The translations under genes and the position numbers were made by a program. The notes under the pieces were generated by a model. The model was not told the DNA's origin and searched no databases. It saw only the letters and a program-made list of their open reading frames with translations. DNA of 10,316 bases from F23-B02 sp963640555 (lineage in GTDB: Bacteria > Bacillota > Clostridia > Oscillospirales > Oscillospiraceae). Shown here in pieces: positions 1-6,542 of the stretch. Every line of letters starts with the position of its first letter. Positions within the stretch are counted from its first letter, which is position 1. Location of the stretch: the NCBI GenBank assembly GCA_963640555.1, contig CAVHZB010000043.1:1-10316 (forward strand), in the 5' to 3' direction.

Positions 1-24
1 TCTAACCAGCTGAGCTATGCTCCC
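1..24 (-). tRNA. tRNA gene, 5' part only (runs off the window)
   Basis: Read on the minus strand, the first 24 nt are a typical tRNA start: a 7-nt acceptor strand GGGAGCA, T8-A9, then the D-arm GCTCAGCTGGTTAGA. The anticodon lies outside the window, so the isotype cannot be assigned. A perfect-consensus promoter lies immediately upstream at 42-70 with a predicted start about 11 nt before the mature 5' end, which supports a real tRNA gene or the first gene of a tRNA cluster. Confidence 0.88.
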
Positions 25-41
25 TCATCAGCGGCTCGTTT

Positions 42-70
42 ATTATACTAAAGCTTACCTCAAATGTCAA
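42..70 (-). promoter_or_regulatory. Consensus sigma-A-type promoter for the tRNA
   Basis: On the minus strand TTGACA (65-70) and TATAAT (42-47) are separated by exactly 17 nt, a perfect match to the vegetative promoter consensus. Transcription should begin near position 35, just ahead of the tRNA 5' end at 24. It starts only 17 nt beyond the hslO stop codon, and no hairpin terminator is visible between hslO and this promoter. Confidence 0.9.
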
Positions 71-87
71 TAACAATTTTGAAGATT

Positions 88-969
88 TTAATCGTTTTTT
101 AGCTGCTCAAGAAGCTTTGATATATCGTCGGGCGTGAATGTGTATACCGTGTCGCAGAACTGGCAGCTGACATCAATATCCTTTCCCTCGGCGGCCATGC
201 TCTTTAGCTCATCTGCGCCCACACCGAGTATTGCCTCAGCAACGCGCTCACGGCTGCATGAGCAGCGGTATCCAACCTCGTCTGTGCCGACAATGTGATG
301 CTCAAGCCCCTTGAGCACCTGATCGAACACAGCCTCGAGCCCATCCTCGGCAAGAATGGTGGTTAGTGCGTCCATCATGAGGATGTTCTCCTCAAGCCTG
401 TCGATAAGCTCATCGGGCGCACCGGGCATGAGCTGCACGATAAACCCGCCGGCGGATTTTATGCTCATATCGGTGTCCACCAGAACACCGAGACCGCAGG
501 CTGCGGGTATCTGCTCGCTTTCAAGCATATACGAGGTCAGATCCTCGGCGATCTCGCCGGAAACAAGCTCGGTCGAGCCTATATAGGGCTCCTTCAGACC
601 GATGTCGCGGCTGACGGTCAGAAAACCGTTTCTTCCGACTGCACCGCCGACATCGAGCTTGCCGTCTGATCTGAGCGGCAGATCGACCGTCGGGTCGGTG
701 ACATAGCCGCGCACAAAGCCTGCGCTGTCGGAAACGGCGATTATGCTGCCTATCGGACCGCCGCCGTTTATACGGACGGTGAGACTGCCGTTATCCTCCT
801 TCATCATGTTGCCGAGCATGGACGCGGCGCACAGCGTGCGTCCCAAAGCTGCCGCAGTGGTGGGAGTGCAGCTATGAATGGTCTTTGCCCGCTCAACCGT
901 TTCTCTTGCGCTTATAGCCGACATTTTTACAAAGCCGCCTCCGGCTGTTGCTCTTAATATCCTATCCAT
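88..969 (-). CDS. hslO: Hsp33 redox-regulated holdase chaperone
   Basis: Predicted 293-residue cytosolic Hsp33, the usual family length. Hsp33 is a chaperone that is inactive when its four C-terminal cysteines hold zinc. Oxidation to disulfides unfolds the linker and activates it as a holdase that protects unfolding proteins during oxidative stress. The substrate-binding core occupies roughly residues 1-230. The zinc/redox switch is visible as C236-x-C238 and C269-x-x-C272, spaced as in the family, so all four ligands are present. The ATG at 967-969 is preceded by GAGGT, which overlaps the stop of the upstream methyltransferase gene; 9 nt separate the two genes. It is the last protein gene of the yerC-methyltransferase-hslO group. 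Identification is secure from the length, the cysteine pattern and recognisable core sequence. Confidence 0.96.
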   Translation of the reverse strand: MDRILRATAGGGFVKMSAISARETVERAKTIHSCTPTTAAALGRTLCAASMLGNMMKEDNGSLTVRINGGGPIGSIIAVSDSAGFVRGYVTDPTVDLPLRSDGKLDVGGAVGRNGFLTVSRDIGLKEPYIGSTELVSGEIAEDLTSYMLESEQIPAACGLGVLVDTDMSIKSAGGFIVQLMPGAPDELIDRLEENILMMDALTTILAEDGLEAVFDQVLKGLEHHIVGTDEVGYRCSCSRERVAEAILGVGADELKSMAAEGKDIDVSCQFCDTVYTFTPDDISKLLEQLKND

Positions 970-978
970 TGTATTACC

Positions 979-1716
979 TCAATATATGCTCGTGTTCTTA
1001 GCCGTTATGAACATTCTTCCGCTGTCACCCTGCGGACACCGGGTATGAAGCTCAACGCTCTCAAAGCCTGAGCTCTCAAGGAGCGCCTTTAGCATATCGG
1101 GCTCGTGGGCATATTCGATATGCTCCTCCTCGTCACGCCGCCACAGTCTGCCGCAGCGGGAGAAAATGTCCATGCCGTAGCATATGCACCGCTCGTCCTC
1201 GTCAAAATCCGCGCGCCACAGGCACAGCACATCGTCTGTTTCATCTACGAATATCTCACCGTCGAGACCACGCAAACACTCCGGCGTTTTTATGTCGAAG
1301 ATCAGAAGCCCGTAAGGGCGCACAAACAGGTGCAGCCTTTCAAAAACCCTGCCGAGCTTTTCCGGAGAAATATAATTTATCCCGTCAAGCGAGCAGAAGG
1401 CTGCGTCCACCGTGCCGTACAGATCGAGCTCGGCGGCATCCTGACACAGGTAAAGAGGCTGTATCCCGCCTGCCGGCGCCTTGCCCGATGCCTGCATGAG
1501 CATATCCGGCGAGGCGTCGACCGCGATCAGCTCGTAGCCTCTCTGAGCCATCATGGCAGTAAGCGTTCCGGTGCCGCAGCAAAGGTCGAGCAGTGTTCCG
1601 AAATCGCCCCCGTCTGCCGCAAAGCACTTTTCGTAAAAGTCCGCAAACTCACCGTAGGGTATATCGCCGGTCAGCTTGTCATACCAAGCCGACAGGGGAC
1701 CGTAGGATGTACTCAT
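979..1716 (-). CDS. Class I SAM-dependent methyltransferase
   Basis: A 245-residue cytosolic protein with a Rossmann-type methyltransferase fold. Motif I, the SAM-binding glycine loop, is LDLCCGTGTL at about residues 43-52. The acidic residue that binds the SAM ribose is D67 in AVDAS, and a post-motif acidic residue lies near D93 in CQDAAEL. The N-terminus (YGPLSAWYDKLTGDIPY) is typical of small uncharacterised Bacillota methyltransferases related to the YqeM/UbiE type. The substrate cannot be read from the sequence. I chose the ATG at 1714-1716, which shares its A with the upstream TGA stop of yerC; an in-frame GTG one codon earlier is less likely. A GAGG ribosome site lies in the 3' end of yerC, which suggests translational coupling. 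It is followed after 9 nt by hslO. Confidence 0.88.
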   Translation of the reverse strand: MSTSYGPLSAWYDKLTGDIPYGEFADFYEKCFAADGGDFGTLLDLCCGTGTLTAMMAQRGYELIAVDASPDMLMQASGKAPAGGIQPLYLCQDAAELDLYGTVDAAFCSLDGINYISPEKLGRVFERLHLFVRPYGLLIFDIKTPECLRGLDGEIFVDETDDVLCLWRADFDEDERCICYGMDIFSRCGRLWRRDEEEHIEYAHEPDMLKALLESSGFESVELHTRCPQGDSGRMFITAKNTSIY

Positions 1717-2015
1717 CACTCCTCTGCCTGCTGCTCCAGACGGCTGAACACCGTCTCGTATCCGTCCTTGCCGTACTGCAGGGAGCGGTTAACACGGCTT
1801 ATCGTAGCACTCGAAGCTCCGGTCTCGGCGAGAATGTCATTGTATATCATGCCCTTGGAAAGGCAGACAGCCACCTGATAGCGCTGCTCCATAGCCTGTA
1901 TCTCGGTAACGGTGCACAGATCGTCGAAGAAATCCATACATTCCTCAACGGTTTTGAGCGTAAGTATCGCCTTGTACATATCCTGATTACGGGGCTTTCT
2001 GTTAAGCTTATTCAT
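1716..2015 (-). CDS. yerC: YerC/YecD-type TrpR-family DNA-binding protein
   Basis: A 99-residue protein of the TrpR superfamily, YerC/YecD branch, widespread in Bacillota. It is all-helical, with a helix-turn-helix at about residues 45-80: the stretch RYQVAVCLSKG is followed by IYNDILAETGAS and ATISRVNRSL, the family's recognition region. Members are presumed transcription regulators; targets and ligand are not established from sequence. The start at 2013-2015 is set by an AGGAGG ribosome site 9 nt upstream. A longer reading from 2060 would put that site inside the coding region and adds 15 residues unlike the family. It is the first gene of a minus-strand group with the methyltransferase (1-nt overlap) and hslO, behind a good promoter at 2063-2091. 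Confidence 0.9.
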   Translation of the reverse strand: MNKLNRKPRNQDMYKAILTLKTVEECMDFFDDLCTVTEIQAMEQRYQVAVCLSKGMIYNDILAETGASSATISRVNRSLQYGKDGYETVFSRLEQQAEE

Positions 2016-2062
2016 AAATAATAACCTCCTTGCGGTCATCAAAAAACACAAACTGTGCATCT

Positions 2063-2091
2063 ATATTACATCAACACATCACAAATGTAAA
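2063..2091 (-). promoter_or_regulatory. Promoter for yerC-methyltransferase-hslO
   Basis: On the minus strand TTTACA (2086-2091) and TAATAT (2063-2068) are separated by 17 nt. The predicted start is near 2056, giving a leader of about 40 nt before the yerC ATG. Each box is one mismatch from consensus. Confidence 0.75.
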
Positions 2092-2161
2092 GTGGTAATG
2101 ACCTAAATTGAACGGAGGAAAGCAATAATTTCCACGACATAGAAAAACGCAAGGTTTGCTA

Positions 2162-2190
2162 TTGATTAAATATGATAAATGTTATACAAT
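2162..2190 (+). promoter_or_regulatory. Promoter for the nfeD-qmcA pair
   Basis: TTGATT (2162-2167) and TACAAT (2185-2190) are separated by 17 nt in an A/T-rich stretch. The predicted start near 2197 leaves a short leader before the GGAGGTGA ribosome site at 2203-2210. An overlapping TATAAT at 2190-2195 has no well-placed -35 box. It is divergent from the yerC promoter, with about 70 nt between the two -35 boxes. Confidence 0.65.
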
Positions 2191-2215
2191 ATAATAAAAA
2201 ACGGAGGTGAAAGCA

Positions 2216-2668
2216 ATGCCATTTGAATTTACGATGACAACATTGTGGCTTGCCGCCGTGGTGCTGTTTCTCGTTGTCGAGGCGGTAACGGTGGGGCTTG
2301 TGTGTATATGGTTTGCCGCTGGATCGCTCATTGCGCTGCTGTGCGCGATGTTCGGCGCTCCCGTTTGGGCACAGGTGCTCGCGTTTCTCGCTGTTTCGGC
2401 GGTGACATTGTATTACACGAGACCGCTGGTGAAAAAATATGTCAACAACAAGGTCGAGCCGACCAATGCCGACATAGTCATCGGCAAGGAGTGCAGAGTC
2501 ACCGAGACGATAGATAATATCGCGGGTACCGGCGCCGTTTATGTTGACGGCAAGACATGGACAGCCAGAAGTGCAAACGAGAGCGTAATACCCAAGGATT
2601 CACTCGTTACCGCTCAGCGCATTGACGGAGTAAAGCTCATTGTGGCAGTACCCGAAGCAGTAAAATAA
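2216..2668 (+). CDS. Short NfeD-family membrane protein
   Basis: A 150-residue inner-membrane protein of the short NfeD type. Three hydrophobic segments can be seen at about residues 9-28, 30-46 and 51-67. A soluble beta-rich domain at about 88-148 (from IGKECRV through DGKTWTARSA to GVKLIVAV) has the pattern of the NfeD OB-fold. NfeD proteins lacking the protease domain are typically paired with SPFH/band 7 proteins, as with E. coli QmcA-YbbK, and are thought to organise or modulate SPFH assemblies. Here the SPFH gene follows 18 nt downstream. The ATG at 2216-2218 lies 5 nt after GGAGGTGA; an in-frame GTG at 2207 sits inside that ribosome site and was discarded. No enzymatic activity is implied. 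Confidence 0.9.
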   Translation: MPFEFTMTTLWLAAVVLFLVVEAVTVGLVCIWFAAGSLIALLCAMFGAPVWAQVLAFLAVSAVTLYYTRPLVKKYVNNKVEPTNADIVIGKECRVTETIDNIAGTGAVYVDGKTWTARSANESVIPKDSLVTAQRIDGVKLIVAVPEAVK

Positions 2669-2686
2669 GACATAAGGAGAAAATAA

Positions 2687-3586
2687 ATGGAATATGTAAT
2701 CGCTGTAATAGTGCTTCTTGCATTAGTGATCATTGTAAGAAACATCCGTATCGTCCAGCAGAGCAAGGTGATGATAATCGAGCGCCTGGGCAAATATCAG
2801 GCGACATGGGGCACCGGCATTCATGTAAAGATCCCGTTTTTTGAGAGAGTCGCAAAAACCATTTCCCTCAAGGAGCAGGTAGCAGATTTTCCGCCCCAGC
2901 CCGTTATCACCAAGGATAATGTCACCATGCAGATCGACACCGTTATCTACTTTCAGATAACCGACCCCAAGCTGTATACCTATGGTATCGAGCATCCCAT
3001 GGTGGCGATCGAGAACCTCTCCGCCACAACGCTTCGTAACATAATCGGCGACCTGGAGCTCGACCAGTGCCTCACCAGCCGCGATCTCATAAACGGCAGA
3101 ATGCGTACTATTCTTGACGAAGCTACCGACCCGTGGGGCATCAAGGTAAACCGCGTTGAGCTCAAGAACATTCTCCCGCCCAGAGAGATCCAGTCGGCGA
3201 TGGAAAAGCAGATGAAGGCAGAGCGTGAGCGCCGTGAGGCGATCCTGCGTGCCGAGGGCGAAAAGCGCGCCGCCATCCTTGAAGCCGAGGGTGAAAAGGA
3301 ATCGGCGATCCTGCGCGCCGATGCAAAGAAGCAGCAGCAGATCCTTGAGGCCGAGGGCGAGGCTGAGGCTATCCTCAAGGTCCAGAGGGCAACGGCAGAG
3401 GGCATTCGCCTCATAAACGAGTCCATGCCGAGCGATGCCGTGCTGAAGATAAAGGCTCTTGAGGCCTTTGCTGCCGCAGCAAACGGCAAGGCGACCAAGA
3501 TAATCATACCCAGCGAGATACAGGGTATAGCCGGTCTGGCCGAGGGCGTCGTAGAGTCCGTAAAGAGCGCTCCCGCAGAAAAGTAA
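2687..3586 (+). CDS. qmcA: QmcA-type SPFH/band 7 (stomatin-like) membrane protein
   Basis: A 299-residue SPFH protein. Order of parts: an N-terminal membrane anchor at about residues 3-18; the SPFH/band 7 domain at about 20-165 (VQQSKVMIIERLGKYQ opens it, VNRVELKNILPP closes it); a long charged helix at about 166-240; and a conserved C-terminal segment with KIIIPSEIQGIAGL. The helix holds four consecutive 11-residue repeats (AILRAEGEKRA and variants, residues 185-228), consistent with the coiled-coil wall of SPFH oligomers. Such proteins form large membrane rings or cages that act as scaffolds and influence membrane protease activity. The upstream NfeD gene supports this pairing. A ribosome site AAGGAG lies 8 nt before the ATG. 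The length is normal for the family and the reading frame is intact. Confidence 0.94.
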   Translation: MEYVIAVIVLLALVIIVRNIRIVQQSKVMIIERLGKYQATWGTGIHVKIPFFERVAKTISLKEQVADFPPQPVITKDNVTMQIDTVIYFQITDPKLYTYGIEHPMVAIENLSATTLRNIIGDLELDQCLTSRDLINGRMRTILDEATDPWGIKVNRVELKNILPPREIQSAMEKQMKAERERREAILRAEGEKRAAILEAEGEKESAILRADAKKQQQILEAEGEAEAILKVQRATAEGIRLINESMPSDAVLKIKALEAFAAAANGKATKIIIPSEIQGIAGLAEGVVESVKSAPAEK

Positions 3587-3615
3587 CGATCGGATTATTT
3601 CGGATCATGGATTAT

Positions 3616-3645
3616 AAAGGCCCGGCGGAGCTCCGCCGGGTCTTT
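3616..3645 (+). terminator. Strong GC-rich hairpin after qmcA, abutting the hexokinase ribosome site
   Basis: A 13-bp stem (3616-3628 with 3633-3645, one G-U pair) with loop AGCT; its core CCCGGCGGAGCTCCGCCGGG is a perfect 20-nt palindrome. The 3' arm ends in CTTT, with no further U-run, and is directly followed by the GAGGTG ribosome site of the hexokinase gene. It may terminate the nfeD-qmcA transcript, attenuate it, or mask the hexokinase ribosome site. Which of these applies cannot be decided from sequence. Confidence 0.6.
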
Positions 3646-3655
3646 GAGGTGTAAA

Positions 3656-4912
3656 ATGATAAAAGTAGCACAGTTTATGAAGGCCCACGGCATGGACGCC
3701 GAGAGCGTGGATCTCAGCGTCTGCACAAAGACATTTACAGAGAGCATGAAGGCGGGACTTGCCGGCGGCAAAAGCTCACTTCCGATGATACCGACATATC
3801 TTGCGTCCGGCAGAAGACCGGCGCGAAACGAAAAAGCCGTGGTCATCGACGCGGGCGGCACGAATTTCCGCACCGCAGTTATAAGCTTTGATGCATCCGG
3901 CGCCGTGATAGAGCATCAGAGCACTCAGCCCATGCCCGGCTCAAACGGTCCGGTGAGCTGGGAGGAGTTTATCGGAACGGTAGCCGATGCGGTGCAGCCG
4001 CTTATGAGCGAGACCGAAAACATCGGCTTCTGCTTTTCATATCCGGTAGAGATAACTCCCGAGCGGGACGGCAGGGTGCTGGGACTGACAAAGCAGGTCG
4101 ACATCAGTGGTGCCTGCGGCTCGTATCTCGGCGCATCCCTGCGCGCAGAGCTCGAGCGCAGGGGTGTACGGGCGGGGAAAATAGTCGTATTAAACGACAC
4201 TCCGGCTGCATTGCTTGCGGCAAAGGCACTGTCAAGGAACGCATATTCCGGTTTCGTGGGACTTGTTGCCGGAACCGGGTGCAATACCTGCTGCGAGCTT
4301 GAGCTCGGAAGCATTCCCAAGCTCGGCTCGGATAAGAGCGGCAAAATGCTCGTCACCCTCGAAAGCGGCGCGTTTGACGGCTTCCCGCGCGGCGACTGCG
4401 ACCTTGCTATGGATGCGGATCTACCCGATACCGGAGAGTACATTGCCGAAAAGCTCATTTCCGGACGCTATCTCGGTCAGGTCTGCATGTACACGCTCAA
4501 GCAGGCCGCACGCGAGGGGCTGTTTTCGGAAAATGCCGCGGCCATCATCGAAAAAATGATCGAGGTCGCAACGCCTACGATAGACAAATGGGGCAGCGGA
4601 CGCTTTCCCAAGGGCTTCAACAGCGAGGACAGGGTCAATTTGGTTTACATAATAAATGAACTGTTCGAGCGCGCCGCCCGCTGCATAGCCTGCAAGCTGT
4701 GCGCGATACTCGAGCTAACCGGCACCGGAGTCGGCAGCCCGGTGTGCATAGGCGTTGACGGCTCACTATTTTCGGCAAGCCGCCTCCTGCGCCCGGAGCT
4801 TGAAAAATTCATGGATATATATGCCGGTGAGATCATGGGCAGAAGCTATGAGTTTGTAAGCCTTGAAAACATGAGCCTTATCGGCACCGCAGCCGCAGTG
4901 CTGCTTGATTAA
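3656..4912 (+). CDS. Eukaryotic-type hexokinase (hexokinase family, ASKHA fold)
   Basis: A 418-residue cytosolic sugar kinase that should transfer phosphate from ATP to the 6-OH of glucose or a related hexose. It carries the motifs of the eukaryotic hexokinase family rather than ROK glucokinases: GLAGGKSSLPMIPTYL ahead of the ATP loop; phosphate-1 motif D65-AGGTN-FR; FSYP near 128-130; GLTKQ at 143-147; N180-D181-T182 with the expected catalytic aspartate; phosphate-2 GTGCN at 206-210; the sugar-binding glutamate E236 in LESGAF; and the adenosine motif GVDGS at 366-370. Its length fits a single hexokinase unit. The ATG is chosen from GAGGTG 4 nt upstream; a TTG 12 nt earlier falls inside the hairpin. 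The next gene, a metal-binding lipoprotein, starts 1 nt after the stop. Sugar specificity is inferred only. Confidence 0.9.
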   Translation: MIKVAQFMKAHGMDAESVDLSVCTKTFTESMKAGLAGGKSSLPMIPTYLASGRRPARNEKAVVIDAGGTNFRTAVISFDASGAVIEHQSTQPMPGSNGPVSWEEFIGTVADAVQPLMSETENIGFCFSYPVEITPERDGRVLGLTKQVDISGACGSYLGASLRAELERRGVRAGKIVVLNDTPAALLAAKALSRNAYSGFVGLVAGTGCNTCCELELGSIPKLGSDKSGKMLVTLESGAFDGFPRGDCDLAMDADLPDTGEYIAEKLISGRYLGQVCMYTLKQAAREGLFSENAAAIIEKMIEVATPTIDKWGSGRFPKGFNSEDRVNLVYIINELFERAARCIACKLCAILELTGTGVGSPVCIGVDGSLFSASRLLRPELEKFMDIYAGEIMGRSYEFVSLENMSLIGTAAAVLLD

Positions 4913-4913
4913 A

Positions 4914-5837
4914 ATGAGAAGAATAAGAAATATCATACCTATAGTATTACTGCTGTGCGTTATCCTTTCGGCGTGTACCGCCGAGGAAACGGCAAAGGAC
5001 GATACAAAGCTGCAAATAGTCTGCTCGGATTTTCCGGCGTATGACTTTGCGCGGGAGATAGCCGGCGACAGGGCACAGATAACGCTGCTTTTAAAGCCCG
5101 GAGCCGAGGTGCACTCATATGAGCCTTCGCCGAAGGATATAATCGCCATTAAGGAAAGCGACCTGTTTATCTATAACGGCGGCGAGTCGGAGGAGTGGGT
5201 CGAGTCGCTCATCGGTCAGGATGTGCGGTCCGTGCGCATGATGGACTGCGTCGAGACCGTAAAGGAGAGCGGCGAGGGCATATATGCCGCCGAGGAGGAC
5301 GGGGAGGACGAGCTCGATGAGCATGTGTGGACCTCACCCGTAAACGCCTCCGAGATATGCCGCGCGATATGTGACGAGCTGTGCGCCATTGACCCCGACG
5401 GTACGAATGAATATATCCTCAATTTCGAGGTCTATAACGCCAAGCTCATGGAGCTTGATATTGAGATACGCACAACGGTGCTCAACGGCGTGCGCAAAAC
5501 GCTTGTATTTGCCGACCGGTTCCCGATGCGTTACTTCACGCGGGAGTATGGGCTGGAGTATTATGCGGCGTATCCGGGCTGCGCGTCTCAGACCGAGCCG
5601 TCGGCAAAAACCGTGGCGTTTTTGATCGACCATGTGCGCGAGGAGAGCATTCCCGCCGTATTGTACATGGAATTTTCCAATGAGAAAATGGCGGATGTCA
5701 TATGCGAGGACACCGGCTGCAAAAAGCTTCCGTTTTACTCTGCGCACAGCGTCACCGCACAGCAATTTGAGGACGGAGTGACATACCTTGACCTCATGCG
5801 CATGAATATTGATACCCTGAAGGAGGCGCTATACTGA
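4914..5837 (+). CDS. znuA: Zinc/manganese-type ABC transporter substrate-binding lipoprotein
   Basis: A 307-residue cluster A-I (ZnuA/TroA-type) metal-binding protein. A signal peptide ends in a lipobox (L-S-A-C21), so the mature protein should be lipid-anchored outside the membrane. H67 in GAEVHSYEPSP and H137 in DEHVWTSP match the first two metal ligands, and the C-terminal AHSVTAQQFEDGVTYLDLM region is typical. The third ligand motif (usually FHDAF-like) reads FADRFPMRYF, with Ala200 in place of His. The usual His-rich loop is instead short and acidic (about 127-136). The start overlaps nothing, lying 1 nt after the hexokinase stop, and no good ribosome site is seen, so translational coupling is likely; an in-frame TTG at 4905 was discarded. 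The ATPase follows with no gap. The metal (zinc or manganese) is not settled by sequence. Confidence 0.9.
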   Translation: MRRIRNIIPIVLLLCVILSACTAEETAKDDTKLQIVCSDFPAYDFAREIAGDRAQITLLLKPGAEVHSYEPSPKDIIAIKESDLFIYNGGESEEWVESLIGQDVRSVRMMDCVETVKESGEGIYAAEEDGEDELDEHVWTSPVNASEICRAICDELCAIDPDGTNEYILNFEVYNAKLMELDIEIRTTVLNGVRKTLVFADRFPMRYFTREYGLEYYAAYPGCASQTEPSAKTVAFLIDHVREESIPAVLYMEFSNEKMADVICEDTGCKKLPFYSAHSVTAQQFEDGVTYLDLMRMNIDTLKEALY

Positions 5838-6542
5838 GTGGCACAGCTTGAATGTAAGGATCTGAGCTTCGCATATGACGGCGAAACGGTGCTCAGTGAT
5901 ATAAATTTTTCGATAGACGCCGGCTCGTATCTCTGCATAGTCGGCGAAAACGGCTCGGGAAAAAGCACGCTCATGCGCGGCATACTCGGTCTGAAGCAGC
6001 CGCTCAAGGGCGAGATAATCTTCAATGACCTCGACCCCACCGAGATAGGCTATCTGCCTCAGCAAACGCAGATCCAGCGCGATTTTCCCGCATCCGTGCG
6101 CGAGGTCGTGCTCTCGGGGAGACTCAGCTCCATGAGGGGCAGGCTGTTTTACAATGCCGCGGATAAGGCTGCGGCGGCAGAGAATATGGAACGCCTCGGA
6201 ATAGACGATATTGCCGGGCGCTGCTATCTTGAGCTGTCCGGAGGTCAGCAGCAGCGGGTGCTGCTCGCACGCGCTATGTGTGCAACGAAAAAGCTCCTGC
6301 TGCTGGACGAACCGGTCACGGGGCTTGATCCGGTCGCGGCAAACGAGATGTATAATCTTATAAAGCTTGTGAACCTATGCGATAATACGAGCGTTATCAT
6401 GATCTCGCATGATATACATGCCGCCGTGCGCTACGCAACTCATATCCTGCATCTCGGACGCAGCCAATTGTTCTTCGGCACCACCGCGCAGTACCGTGAA
6501 AGCGATCTTGCGCGCCGCTTTGTGGGAGGGTCAAGGGCATGA
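5838..6542 (+). CDS. znuC: Metal ABC transporter ATP-binding protein (ZnuC type)
   Basis: A 234-residue ABC ATPase that should power metal import at the inner face of the membrane. Walker A is GENGSGKST (residues 36-44), the Q-loop is in LPQQTQ (about 74-78), the signature is LSGGQQQR (133-140), Walker B ends in D157-E158 (LLLLDEP), and the switch histidine is H191 in ISHD. All catalytic elements are intact. The best reading starts at a GTG immediately after the stop of the binding-protein gene, with AGGAGG 11 nt upstream inside that gene. The permease start overlaps its stop by 4 nt. The family assignment to metal import comes from the sequence style and from the neighbours on both sides. 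Confidence 0.93.
   Translation: MAQLECKDLSFAYDGETVLSDINFSIDAGSYLCIVGENGSGKSTLMRGILGLKQPLKGEIIFNDLDPTEIGYLPQQTQIQRDFPASVREVVLSGRLSSMRGRLFYNAADKAAAAENMERLGIDDIAGRCYLELSGGQQQRVLLARAMCATKKLLLLDEPVTGLDPVAANEMYNLIKLVNLCDNTSVIMISHDIHAAVRYATHILHLGRSQLFFGTTAQYRESDLARRFVGGSRA

Noticed and set aside
1105..1878. Long plus-strand open frame (257 codons) antisense to the methyltransferase and yerC
   Set aside because: It lies opposite two well-supported minus-strand genes, has no convincing ribosome site, and its translation is rich in Arg/His/Cys with no recognisable domain, as expected for a shadow frame in GC-rich codons.
2980..3507. Minus-strand open frame (175 codons) opposite qmcA
   Set aside because: It is the antisense of the repeated Ala/Glu helix; its Ser/Arg/Ala-rich translation is a by-product of that codon pattern.
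3656..4912. ROK-type glucokinase
   Set aside because: No ROK signature or its CxCGxxGC-type zinc motif is present; the ordered hexokinase motifs (DAGGTN, NDT, GTGCN, LESGAF, GVDGS) fit the eukaryotic-type family.
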